The translations under genes were made by a program, and so were the position numbers. Under the pieces are notes generated by a model. That model saw only the letters and a list, made by a program, of their open reading frames with translations. It was not told the DNA's origin and made no database searches. A stretch of 64,000 nucleotides of DNA from Caulobacter flavus. Its GTDB lineage: Bacteria > Pseudomonadota > Alphaproteobacteria > Caulobacterales > Caulobacteraceae. Within the stretch, counting starts at the first letter, position 1. The number at the start of each line of letters is the position of its first letter. Shown here in pieces: positions 9,759 through 20,242 of this stretch. Where the stretch lies: NCBI RefSeq assembly GCF_003722335.1, contig NZ_CP026100.1:4066001-4130000 (forward strand). Reading direction: 5' to 3'.

Positions 9759-10649
9759 ATGCGATCGCACTGGAACAGACGACGTCTGCTGGCCGCCGGC
9801 GGAAGTCTGGCGCTGGCCGGCCCGGCATCGGCGCGGGCCGACGCCGGGCCGGAGATTCTCGACCTGTGGCCCAACGGCGCTCCGGGCGGAGAGCGGGTCA
9901 CCGCCGTCGAGCGTCGCGTGGCCTACAACTGGCCCGACGGGCGGGTCGACTACGCCGTCGAGGGCGTCACGCGTCCGACCCTGACGCTCTATCCGCCGAC
10001 CTCGGGCGCGCCCGCCAAGGCGGCGGTGCTGGTCGTGCCGGGCGGCGGCTTCAGCAAGGTGGTGATCGACAAGGAAGGCCACGACGTCGCCTGCTGGCTG
10101 GCGGCCAACGGCGTCCATGCGGGCGTCCTGCTCTACCGCCTGCCGCGCGACGGCTGGACCGCCGGCGCCGACGCCCCTCTGCAGGACGCCCAGCGGGCCT
10201 TGCGACTGCTGCGAGCCAAGGCCGGGGTCGAGAGGACCGGCGCCCTGGGCTTCTCGGCCGGCGGCACGATCGCGGCCGCCCTGGCCTCGCGCGGCGCGGC
10301 GGCGCTCTATCCGCACGCGGACGCGCTGGACGCCAGCCCTTCCCTGCCCGACTTCGTCGGCCTGGGTTATCCCTGGCTGAGCTGGCCGCAGGCGCCCAAG
10401 CGGGCGACGCCTTTCCACGGGTTCACCGCGCCGACCAGGGCCTTTCTGTTCCACGCGGAGGACGACCCCAAGGTCGACGCCCGCAACAGCCGCGACGCCG
10501 CGCAGGACATCGTCGCGGCGGGAGGCCAGGCCGAGCTGCGGATCTTCCCGACCGGCGGTCACGGCTTCGCCCTGCGCTCGCGGCCGCCGGCGCCCGAAGC
10601 CGCCTGGGCCGAGGACTTCCTGCGCTGGCTAGGCCGCCTGGACGGCTGA
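9759..10649 (+). CDS. Exported alpha/beta-hydrolase (esterase-like), probable Tat substrate
   Basis: The 296-residue protein begins with a twin-arginine type signal (NRRRLLAAGGSLALAGPASARA). It has the alpha/beta-hydrolase features VVPGGGFSKV (oxyanion-hole region, about residue 92), the nucleophile elbow LGFSAGGTIA (Ser about 166) and a C-terminal GGHGFAL that supplies the catalytic His. The catalytic Asp is probably in the FHAEDDPKVD stretch. The pattern resembles bacterial acetyl-xylan or carbohydrate esterase-like enzymes of the dienelactone hydrolase/BD-FAE group. The substrate is unknown. It lies 24 bp after the unknown exported gene, pointing to shared expression in the periplasm. Confidence 0.82.
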   Translation: MRSHWNRRRLLAAGGSLALAGPASARADAGPEILDLWPNGAPGGERVTAVERRVAYNWPDGRVDYAVEGVTRPTLTLYPPTSGAPAKAAVLVVPGGGFSKVVIDKEGHDVACWLAANGVHAGVLLYRLPRDGWTAGADAPLQDAQRALRLLRAKAGVERTGALGFSAGGTIAAALASRGAAALYPHADALDASPSLPDFVGLGYPWLSWPQAPKRATPFHGFTAPTRAFLFHAEDDPKVDARNSRDAAQDIVAAGGQAELRIFPTGGHGFALRSRPPAPEAAWAEDFLRWLGRLDG

Positions 10650-10654
10650 GGCGC

Positions 10655-10688
10655 AAAGAAAAAGCGCGCCGGGCGAACCCGGCGCGCT
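10655..10688 (-). terminator. Intrinsic terminator of eno
   Basis: A perfect 11-bp stem AGCGCGCCGGG / CCCGGCGCGCT with a 4-base loop is followed on the minus strand by TTTTTCTTT. It lies 30 bp after the eno stop and just past the stop of the convergent hydrolase gene, so it may serve both. Confidence 0.9.
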
Positions 10689-10717
10689 CCTGACATCCAT
10701 CCGAGGATGGAAGCCGC

Positions 10718-12028
<1,311 letters not shown>

Positions 12029-12093
12029 TTAGCCGCGACGCCGCGTCGCCGCAACCGCGACCAACGTTCGTCCAGCCCGAAGTTCCCCTAGCG

Positions 12094-13074
12094 TCAGGCC
12101 TGCAGCCTGGGCTGCTGGGCGCCCAGCCGGAACAGCAGCTGCTCGGCGCCGAAGTCCAGCTCCACCCGGGCGAACAGCCTGAGCACGTCGACGCCCAGAA
12201 GGATCGCGGGTTTGTCGTTGAGCTTCCAGTGATCGAAGATGTGCAGGTCGGCGAAGACCACGGCCAGGTTGGTCATCCGCAGTTCGCCCATGTTCATCGA
12301 CTTGACGATCCGGTACTCGCCGATGGTCTCGCCGCCCGCGACGCCCTGCAGTCGTACGGCCAGGGCCGGATCGGCTCCTTTCCGCTGGCGAGCCTGGATG
12401 GCGCGCGACAGGGCCATGTTGCCGATCGACGAGCCGGCGCCCGAGTCGATGAAGGCCAGGGTGCGGATGTTGTTGATCCGGCAGTTGACGATGGTCAGCC
12501 GGCCGAACTTCTGGTCGGCGACGACCTGGACCTCCTGCGTGCGGCGGAAGAAACGGTACTCGGGCGTGCTGTGGCGGACCTCGAGGCGCTTGCGCTTGAA
12601 GTCCATGACCACCGAGCGGTCCTGCAGGATGTCGACGCCCAGCAGGCCGTCGCCGCCGACGCGGCCGGGCGGCAGGATCGGCAGTTCGACGCCGGCCAGG
12701 CGCGCGTCGCCGGAAACCAGCTGGTCGATATGGGCGGTCGGGGTGACGGCCGAGCCGCCGATGCCGTGGACCATCACGTCCCGTCCGCGCGGCAGGGCCA
12801 GACTGGCGGCCAGGGTGTCGGAGACGACGGAACGGTCGGCGCCCGAATCGACGACGAAGCGGTAAGGCCCGCGCCCGTTGATCATGGTCTCGACGGTCAT
12901 CCGCTCGGAATCGTCGATGGCCGCGTCGATGATGTAGAGCGGGGCCGTCGGCGGCGGCGCGACGGGCGTGGCCGCGGGAACCTGGCCGGGCGAGAAGGCG
13001 TGGGCCGAGAACGGCGCGGCGCCGAGGGCCAGGGAAGCGCCCAGGCCGGACGCAAGCGCGCGACGCGTGAACAT
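12094..13074 (-). CDS. Exported retropepsin-like aspartic protease with two DSGA motifs
   Basis: The 326-residue protein has an N-terminal export signal with consecutive arginines (MFTRRALASGLGASLALG, possible Tat). Two aspartyl-protease-like halves follow: FVVDSGADRSVVSDTL (Asp76) and FIDSGAGSSIGN (Asp210). Each is followed by a hydrophobic strand and a GVDIL/GVDVL motif (about 146-150 and 291-295), the second half of the retropepsin fold. The two domains in one chain could pair as an internal dimer, as in pepsins. The ATG at 13074 has a GGGAGG site; the frame extends upstream without coding character. The gene is alone between eno and rpmF. Substrate and role are unknown. Confidence 0.8.
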   Translation of the reverse strand: MFTRRALASGLGASLALGAAPFSAHAFSPGQVPAATPVAPPPTAPLYIIDAAIDDSERMTVETMINGRGPYRFVVDSGADRSVVSDTLAASLALPRGRDVMVHGIGGSAVTPTAHIDQLVSGDARLAGVELPILPPGRVGGDGLLGVDILQDRSVVMDFKRKRLEVRHSTPEYRFFRRTQEVQVVADQKFGRLTIVNCRINNIRTLAFIDSGAGSSIGNMALSRAIQARQRKGADPALAVRLQGVAGGETIGEYRIVKSMNMGELRMTNLAVVFADLHIFDHWKLNDKPAILLGVDVLRLFARVELDFGAEQLLFRLGAQQPRLQA

Positions 13075-13202
13075 GGCGAACCTCCCAGTCCGCCGAAGCT
13101 GAGCCGCGCCTTGTGGGCGCTGACCGCGCTCCTGGCTTTTTGGGGTCGTCCCAATGGCGACCCGGACACCATCGTAGCACCGCTTTGGTCCGCACACGAC
13201 GA

Positions 13203-13235
13203 AAAGCGCCGCCCAGGCGAGCTGGGCGGCGCTTT
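13203..13235 (-). terminator. Intrinsic terminator of rpmF
   Basis: A 14-bp inverted repeat (AAAGCGCCGCCCAG / CTGGGCGGCGCTTT) with a 5-base loop is followed by a further T on the minus strand, giving a TTTT run. It lies 60 bp beyond the rpmF stop and separates rpmF from the protease gene. Confidence 0.88.
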
Positions 13236-13295
13236 CGAAGCGTCAGACGCGAAATCCTGGCGAGCCCTTGGAGGGCCCCGCCCGGAGGAAAGACC

Positions 13296-13478
13296 TTAGT
13301 CTTCCTTCGGGGTCAGGATCTGCTTGCCGTTGTACAGGCCGGTCTTCAGGTCGACGTGGTGCGGACGACGCAGCTCGCCCGAGTCCTTGTCCTCGACGAA
13401 CGAGTTGGCGCCCAGGGCGTGGTGCGACCGGCGCATGTTCCGGCGAGAAGGCGAAGTTTTTCTTTTAGGAACGGCCAT
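13296..13478 (-). CDS. rpmF: 50S ribosomal protein L32
   Basis: The 60-residue basic protein begins [20 protein letters not shown] and continues through a typical L32 body with [20 protein letters not shown]. It is of the zinc-free type because the CxxC pairs seen in some L32 proteins are absent. Length and N-terminus match the family. The ATG at 13478 has only a weak ribosome binding site. The upstream leader holds a strong hairpin (13515-13545), which may influence its expression. pyrG ends 116 bp upstream on the same strand. Confidence 0.93.
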   Translation of the reverse strand: MAVPKRKTSPSRRNMRRSHHALGANSFVEDKDSGELRRPHHVDLKTGLYNGKQILTPKED

Positions 13479-13514
13479 CGGAGTGACTCTGCTCGCTGAG
13501 CGTGAAAATCGAAA

Positions 13515-13545
13515 GCGGCGACTCGGGTTCGACCCTAGCCGCCGC
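13515..13545 (-). other. Hairpin in the rpmF leader
   Basis: A two-part hairpin has outer arms GCGGC/GCCGC and an inner GGGT-TCG-ACCC stem. It lies about 40-70 bases before the L32 start and about 50-80 bases after the pyrG stop, so it could act in pyrG mRNA ending or in L32 control. It has no T-run. Confidence 0.4.
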
Positions 13546-13594
13546 GTGAGGGCGCGCTTATGCCTGAATCTCTCCAGACATGCAACTCGCCAGT

Positions 13595-15253
<1,659 letters not shown>

Positions 15254-15324
15254 TCAGATTACCCGCGATTCGGCGATCGCGGCGAAAAGACCGACGTTCA
15301 TAAACAAGTTTCGCTCTCCCGCCC

Positions 15325-15765
15325 TTACTGGGCGGGAGTCTGCGCCGGGGCGGCCGGAGCCGGAGCGGCCGGCGCGGGAACGCTGAGCTGCGGAGCCGGA
15401 ACGGCGCTGGGAGCGGCCGCGCCGGGCGCGGGAACCGCCGAGCCCGGGGCCGGCACGGTCGGAGCGACCGGGGCGTTCAGGGTCTTGGTGTCGAGGCTGT
15501 CGATCTTCAGCTTGTCGACCACCGAGTCGGCGCCGCCGATGCGGCCAGTCAGGACGGTCAGGACCAGGCTGATGACCAGGAACACCGAGAACAGGATCCA
15601 GGTCATGCGGGTCATGAAGTCGCCCGCGCCGCGCGCGGTCATGAAACTGCCGGCGCCGCCGCCGCCCATGCCGAGGGCGCCGCCCTCCGACCGCTGGAGC
15701 AGCACGAAGCCGATCAGCGCGATGCAGACGATGATGTTGATGGCCAGCAGGATGCCGATGAGCAT
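15325..15765 (-). CDS. secG: Preprotein translocase subunit SecG
   Basis: The 146-residue membrane protein has two transmembrane helices (about 3-23 and 53-73) and the SecG signature between them: LLQRSEGGALGMGGGGAGSF, followed by RMTWILF. It forms part of the SecYEG channel and assists protein export across the inner membrane. The C-terminal 60 residues are a low-complexity Ala/Pro/Val tail, which makes the protein longer than a minimal SecG but is common in this group. The start is the ATG at 15765. It is transcribed towards pyrG. A GNAT gene on the opposite strand separates it from tpiA. Confidence 0.94.
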   Translation of the reverse strand: MLIGILLAINIIVCIALIGFVLLQRSEGGALGMGGGGAGSFMTARGAGDFMTRMTWILFSVFLVISLVLTVLTGRIGGADSVVDKLKIDSLDTKTLNAPVAPTVPAPGSAVPAPGAAAPSAVPAPQLSVPAPAAPAPAAPAQTPAQ

Positions 15766-15909
15766 GACGAAACAGTTCTCGATCCGGGCAGCCGGCGAAC
15801 CGACTGTGAAAAACGAAGCGGCCCCTCTACCACTACCGGCGCGCGCACGCCATAGGTGGGGCGACGGCCGGCCAACTCAAGTTTCCCCAATCCAGGTTTT
15901 AGGGCGCGC

Positions 15910-16425
15910 ATGATTCTCGAGACCGAACGCCTGACGCTGAAGCCGCTGGTCGCCGAGGACGCTCCGCTCATCTATCCGTTCCTCAGCGATCCGGAACTGA
16001 TGGCCCACTGGGACCGCGCGCCGCTGGAGGACCCCGACGAGGTCGCCGCCTGCGTCGTCGGCCAGGTCGAGGACATGCAGGCCGGAACGGCGCTGTACTG
16101 GACCGTCCGGCTGTCGGCGAACGGCGAGTTCGTCGGCGCCTGCGAGTTCGTCGAGATCGACGAGCGCCGCCACCGCGCCGAGCTGCGCTTCGTCGTGGCG
16201 CGCGAGAGCTGGGGCCAGGGCTACGCCCAGGAGGCGGTGACCGCCCTCCTCGCCCACGCCGCCGCCAGCGACCTCAAGCACGTCATCGCCCGCACCCAGG
16301 TGGGCGACGCGCGCGCCGAGAAGCTGCTGGAACGCCTGGGCTTCAAGGGCGCGGCCTATCTGAAGGGCCAGGTCGACCGCGACGGCGAGCGCCGGGACGG
16401 ACGGCTGTTCGACCTGGAGCTTTGA
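15910..16425 (+). CDS. GNAT family N-acetyltransferase (RimJ/RimL type)
   Basis: The 171-residue protein has the GNAT fold typical of RimJ/RimL-like acetyltransferases. It starts MILETERLTLKPL, has a central strand and the acetyl-CoA binding region RRHRAELRFVVARESWGQGYAQEAVTALL with the QGYA pyrophosphate loop. It ends with a VGDARAEKLLERLGF motif. The acceptor, whether a protein N-terminus, an antibiotic or a small metabolite, cannot be told. I chose the ATG at 15910, exactly before the conserved first strand; an upstream in-frame start adds only non-conserved residues. It is divergent from secG and followed by a repeat-rich non-coding region. Confidence 0.85.
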   Translation: MILETERLTLKPLVAEDAPLIYPFLSDPELMAHWDRAPLEDPDEVAACVVGQVEDMQAGTALYWTVRLSANGEFVGACEFVEIDERRHRAELRFVVARESWGQGYAQEAVTALLAHAAASDLKHVIARTQVGDARAEKLLERLGFKGAAYLKGQVDRDGERRDGRLFDLEL

Positions 16426-16459
16426 GGCGCCCCTTCGAGAGAAGATCCCGGGCGGCGCG

Positions 16460-16579
16460 GTGCGTCCTTCGAGGCCCGCTGCGCGGGCGCCTCAGGATGA
16501 GGAGTACGGTGCGCCGGCATGAGGCGTTTCAGGGCAATGAGTTGAGGTGCGAGCCGGAGGCGAGCCTCGAAGGACGCAC
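16460..16579. repeat. Palindromic element with 16-bp inverted ends
   Basis: The ends GTGCGTCCTTCGAGGC (16460-16475) and GCCTCGAAGGACGCAC (16564-16579) are perfect inverted repeats bracketing about 88 bases. The interior contains CCTCAGGATGAGG-type sequence, which resembles short palindromic repeats scattered in intergenic regions of alphaproteobacteria. It has no coding capacity. Confidence 0.6.
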
Positions 16580-17109
16580 GGCTTTCCCGCCTCACGCGGA
16601 AATCCGCTGAGCTGATGGAGAGGGCGCGGGGCGTCCGGGCCTCGCCCGGATGTGTGAGTTTCAATTACCGTTTCGACGAAGCATAGACGCCCCGCGCGAT
16701 CGTTATTCCTCAGGCCGGGGCGCGCAGGCCTCTTCCGCCTTGTGCCCCTTCCCCACGCAGAGCTCCCCGTTTCTTGACGGCCAGGAGTGCGTGCTAGGCG
16801 CGGACCCTTGGGCGGGCGGGAAGCCATAGGTCGGCAGCTTCCCGATAGATGGGTTTACGTCCCCCATCCTCATTTAAGCCTTCAGGCCCGGCTCTCGCCG
16901 CTCCTTCAGCCCCGCTCGATCGCATCCGCGTCGCACGCTTCGGGCCGGATCCTTGCGCCCTCTCCCTGCGACGGGATGCAGTGATTATGCGGGCGGTCTG
17001 GATCCGTCTGATCCAGCAGCGTGAGAAAGTTACAAGTTGCTGATCGGGTTCAGGAGTTTTCGCTGAACGCAGAGGATGGACGGGGCTGGATCCCCGTCGG
17101 GTCGTCTTC

Positions 17110-17237
17110 TCCCTCCCCCCTCGATGGGGGAAGGGCCGGGGTTGGGGGTGGCTGCGGCGGTCGGTCCTGATGCGGCGGTGGAGGCGGAACGGTCGCGTCA
17201 CCCCCCATCCCAACCCTTCCCCATCAAGGGGGAAGGG
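17110..17237. repeat. Long inverted repeat of C-rich/G-rich arms
   Basis: The left arm (17110-17150) and right arm (17199-17237) are near-perfect reverse complements of about 39-40 bases. Each contains its own small palindrome (CCCCCTCGATGGGGG on the left, CCCCATCAAGGGGG on the right). The arms flank about 48 bases of unrelated sequence. The layout is that of an intergenic palindromic repeat element, possibly a pair of REP-like units in opposite orientation. Confidence 0.6.
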
Positions 17238-17279
17238 CTTTTTCGGCCACCGCCTCGAAAGCTGAAAACGGCCCCCTCC

Positions 17280-17315
17280 GTCGCCTTTGGCGACACCTCC
17301 CCCAGAGGGGGGAGG
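17280..17315. repeat. Double palindrome next to tpiA end
   Basis: GTCGCC-TTT-GGCGAC (17280-17294) is followed at once by CCTCCCCC...GGGGGAGG (17296-17315). The second part matches the hairpin at 821-841. It lies 28 bases beyond the tpiA stop and may also serve to end tpiA transcripts, although no T-run is present. Confidence 0.55.
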
Positions 17316-17343
17316 ATCTTTAAGCCCTCGCATGCGGCGGCGA

Positions 17344-18105
17344 TCAGGCCGCCGCGATGATCGCCAGGAAGTCCTTGGCCTTCAGCGAGGCGCCGCCGAC
17401 CAGGGCGCCGCCCACCTCGGGGAGCGCCAGGATCTCGGCGGCGTTCTCGGGCTTCACCGAGCCGCCGTAGAGAATCGGGATGGCGCGGCCGTGGTCGCCG
17501 AAGCGCTCGACCAGCACGGCGCGGATGGCCGCGTGGATGGCGGCGATGTCGGCCGGCGTCGGCGTCAGGCCGGTGCCGATGGCCCAGACCGGCTCGTAGG
17601 CGACGGCGAAGGCCTGGCCCGCCAGTTCGTCGGGCAACGAGTTGCGCGCCTGGCCGGTGACGATCGGCTCGGCCTGGCCGGCCTCGCGCTCGGCCAGGGT
17701 CTCGCCCAGGCAGATCACCGGCTCGAGCCCGGCGGCCAGCGCGGCCAGCACCTTGGCCGACACCTCCTCGCAGGTCTCGTCGTAGCTGCCGCGGCGCTCG
17801 GAGTGGCCGAGAATCACCAGCGTCGCGCCAGCGTCGGCCAGCATGGGCGCGGCGATGTCGCCGGTGTAGGCCCCCTGCGGCGCGGCGTGGCAGTCCTGGC
17901 CGCCGACGATCACCGACTCGCCCGAGAGCGCCTCGGACATGCGGTGCAGCAGGGTGGCGGGCGGGCAGATGGCGACTCGCGCCGCGGGCGGGGATTGCGC
18001 CACCGCGGCGGCCACGGCTCTGGCTTCGTCGAGCGAGGCCTCAAGGCCGAACATCTTCCAGTTCCCGGCGATCAACGGCCGGGGCGTCGTAAGAGAAACG
18101 GTCAT
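17344..18105 (-). CDS. tpiA: Triosephosphate isomerase
   Basis: The 253-residue TIM-barrel enzyme interconverts dihydroxyacetone phosphate and glyceraldehyde-3-phosphate. It shows the N-terminal AGNWKMFG (catalytic Lys), the electrophilic His in VILGHSERR and the active-site loop AYEPVWAIGTGLT with the catalytic Glu. The C-terminal phosphate-binding region is ILYGGSVKPENAAEI...GALVGGASL. The start is the ATG at 18105, MTVSLTTPRPLIAGNWKM. It is divergent from ppiD, with a 166-bp shared upstream region. Confidence 0.97.
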   Translation of the reverse strand: MTVSLTTPRPLIAGNWKMFGLEASLDEARAVAAAVAQSPPAARVAICPPATLLHRMSEALSGESVIVGGQDCHAAPQGAYTGDIAAPMLADAGATLVILGHSERRGSYDETCEEVSAKVLAALAAGLEPVICLGETLAEREAGQAEPIVTGQARNSLPDELAGQAFAVAYEPVWAIGTGLTPTPADIAAIHAAIRAVLVERFGDHGRAIPILYGGSVKPENAAEILALPEVGGALVGGASLKAKDFLAIIAAA

Positions 18106-18271
18106 GAGGAGGCTTTGGGGACGCGCTCCCTTGGTAAGTCAAGTCCGCTTCGGCTTGCTCACGCACCTTGGCCTCTACTATACCCGCTTGCTCGCATCGG
18201 ATGCGTCGCCCCCGGGCGGTCGCCCACGCGCACGCAATTGGGCGGAATCGAAGAAGGTAGTTCAAAACGTC

Positions 18272-20242
18272 ATGCTCGCCGGCTTTCGCTCTTTCGCCAA
18301 ATCGCCCTTCGCGATCGTCCTCTTCGCGCTGCTGATCGTCAGCTTCGCGATCTTCGGGATCAGCGACGTCTTCCGCCAGCCGAGCAGCAGCAAGGTGATC
18401 GTGGTCGGCTCGCGTTCGGTCACGCCCGAAGACTTCAAGGCGCGCTTCGACAACTACCGCAACCAGCTGCAGCAGCAGGGCCAGACCCTGACGCCGGACG
18501 AAGCCGTCCAGCGCGGCGTCGACCGCGGCATGCTCCAGGAGCTGGCGCTGCAGGAATCGATGGCCGAGCTGATCAAGAAGATGGGCGTGCGCCCGTCCGA
18601 AGCCCTGGTCGGCGAGGTGCTGCACAAGCAGCTGAGCCAGCTGCCGGCCAACACGCGTCCGTTCGATCCGGTGACCGGCAAGTTCGACAAGCAGATGTAC
18701 CAGCGCCTGCTGGCCGACAACGGCATGACCCCGGCCGGCTACGAGGCCTCGCTGCGCGACGAGATCGCCCGCTCGCAGTTCTACGCCAGCGTCGCCAACG
18801 GCCTGCGCACCCCGCGCATCTATTCGGCCCTGCAGGCCGTCTACGGCCTCGAGAGCCGCGAGCTTTCGGCCTTCGCCATCAACCCGACCAGCGTCGCCCA
18901 GCCCACTCCGCCGACCGACGCCCAGCTGCAGGCGTTCATGACCGAGAACGCCGCCCGCCTGACCCTGCCCGAGACCCGCGTCCTGTCGGTCGTGCGTTTC
19001 AGCGCCAAGGCCCTGGAGCCGTCGGTGACCGTCGATCCGGCCGAGGTGCAGAAGACCTTCGACTTCCGCAAGGACACCCTGGCCCAGCCGGAAACCCGCT
19101 CGCTGGTGCAGATCGTCGCCCCGGACGCCAAGGCGGCCGCCGCCATCGCCGAGCGCCTGCGCAAGGGCGAGGCCCCGGCCGCCGTGGCCCAGGCCTACGG
19201 CAAGCAGCCGGTGATGATCCTCGACAAGCCCAAGACCGCCCTGCCCGACCGCAAGGTGGCCGACGCCGCCTTCGCCCTCGGCGAAGGCCAGGTCAGCGCG
19301 CCGATCGCCGGCGAACTGGGCCAGTCGGTCGTCAAGGTGCTGAAGATCAACGCCGCCAAGGCCGCCTCGCTGGAAGCCGCCCGCCCGCAGATCGAAGCCG
19401 ACCTGCGCGTCCAGGCCGCCCAGTCCAAGGCCTATGACCAGACCCAGGCCTTCCAGGACGCCCGCGACGGCGGCGCCAGCGTCGTCGACGCCGCCGGCAA
19501 GGCCGGCGCCCTGGTGGTCACGACCGCCCCGCTCACCGCCCAGGGCACGGACCTCGGCGGCCAGCCGGCCGCGGGCCTGACCCCGGACGTGCTGAAGGCC
19601 GCCTTCGCCCTGCCGGCCGGCGGTGAAAGCGACCTGATCGAAGCCGGCAAGGGCGAGTACTTCGCCGTCCGCGTCGAGAAGGTGAACAAGGCCGCCCTGC
19701 CCCCGCTGGCCGAGGTCAGGCAGCCGCTGGCCCAGCAGTGGATGTTCAACGAGCTGGTCAAGCGCCTGAAGGCCAAGGCTGACGAGCTGGCCGCCCGCGT
19801 GCGCAAGGGCGAGTCGATGGAGACCGTCGCCGCCTCGGCCAACGCCAAGATCATCAAGATCTCGGGCCTGTCGCGCGAGACCGCCCAGCAGCACCAGGCC
19901 CTTGGCCGCGACCTGCTGATCGCCTCGTTCAACGCCAAGCCGGGCGAGGTCTTCACGGCCAGCGCCCCGCAGGCCGGCTACGTTGTCGGCCGCCTCGACA
20001 CGGTCCGCGCCGGCGACGCCGCCGAGATCGCCCGGGCCACCGAGTCGATGCGTCCGCAGACCAGCATGGCCTACATGAACGACATCGGTCAGGCCGGCCG
20101 CACGGCCGCCCGCGACAGGCTGGAGCCGAAGCTGAACCTGACCCTGGCCCGCCAGGCGATCGGCGTCGACACCGAGGCCCTGGCCAAGACCGAGAAGGAC
20201 GGCGCGGCCAAGGGCGGCGCCAAGAAGGCCGCGGCTCAATGA
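18272..20242 (+). CDS. PpiD-like periplasmic folding chaperone / peptidyl-prolyl isomerase
   Basis: The 656-residue protein is anchored by one N-terminal transmembrane helix (about 13-32, FAIVLFALLIVSFAIFGISD). A large periplasmic SurA_N/PpiD-type chaperone region follows (about 38-190), then a parvulin-like domain (about 255-370) that begins ETRSLVQIVAPDAKAAAAIAERLRKGE. It would assist folding of proteins leaving the Sec channel. The parvulin part is divergent, as in PpiD proteins with weak isomerase activity. I chose the ATG at 18272 (MLAGFRSFAKSPFAIV), just before the helix. The frame continues upstream into the tpiA region without coding character. Its stop overlaps the trpE start by 4 bases. 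Confidence 0.88.
   Translation: MLAGFRSFAKSPFAIVLFALLIVSFAIFGISDVFRQPSSSKVIVVGSRSVTPEDFKARFDNYRNQLQQQGQTLTPDEAVQRGVDRGMLQELALQESMAELIKKMGVRPSEALVGEVLHKQLSQLPANTRPFDPVTGKFDKQMYQRLLADNGMTPAGYEASLRDEIARSQFYASVANGLRTPRIYSALQAVYGLESRELSAFAINPTSVAQPTPPTDAQLQAFMTENAARLTLPETRVLSVVRFSAKALEPSVTVDPAEVQKTFDFRKDTLAQPETRSLVQIVAPDAKAAAAIAERLRKGEAPAAVAQAYGKQPVMILDKPKTALPDRKVADAAFALGEGQVSAPIAGELGQSVVKVLKINAAKAASLEAARPQIEADLRVQAAQSKAYDQTQAFQDARDGGASVVDAAGKAGALVVTTAPLTAQGTDLGGQPAAGLTPDVLKAAFALPAGGESDLIEAGKGEYFAVRVEKVNKAALPPLAEVRQPLAQQWMFNELVKRLKAKADELAARVRKGESMETVAASANAKIIKISGLSRETAQQHQALGRDLLIASFNAKPGEVFTASAPQAGYVVGRLDTVRAGDAAEIARATESMRPQTSMAYMNDIGQAGRTAARDRLEPKLNLTLARQAIGVDTEALAKTEKDGAAKGGAKKAAAQ

Larger units (their letters stand above)
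16426..17343. other. Gene-free repeat-rich region
   Basis: These 918 bases hold no reading frame with coding character on either strand. They contain several palindromic elements, listed separately (16460-16579, 17110-17237, 17280-17315). The rest, about 16580-17100, shows no recognised gene, RNA or promoter motif beyond a small inverted repeat (GGAAGC/GCTTCC) near 16820-16842. Confidence 0.6.

Noticed and set aside
13525..13535. GGGTTCGACCC, reminiscent of a tRNA T-arm
   Set aside because: The flanking bases do not form a T-stem, acceptor stem or anticodon arm; it is better explained as the tip of the rpmF leader hairpin.
16492..16827. Open frames within the 16.4-17.3 kb gene-free region
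   Set aside because: They cross the palindromic repeats, have Arg/Pro-rich sequence, no ribosome binding site and no recognisable family.
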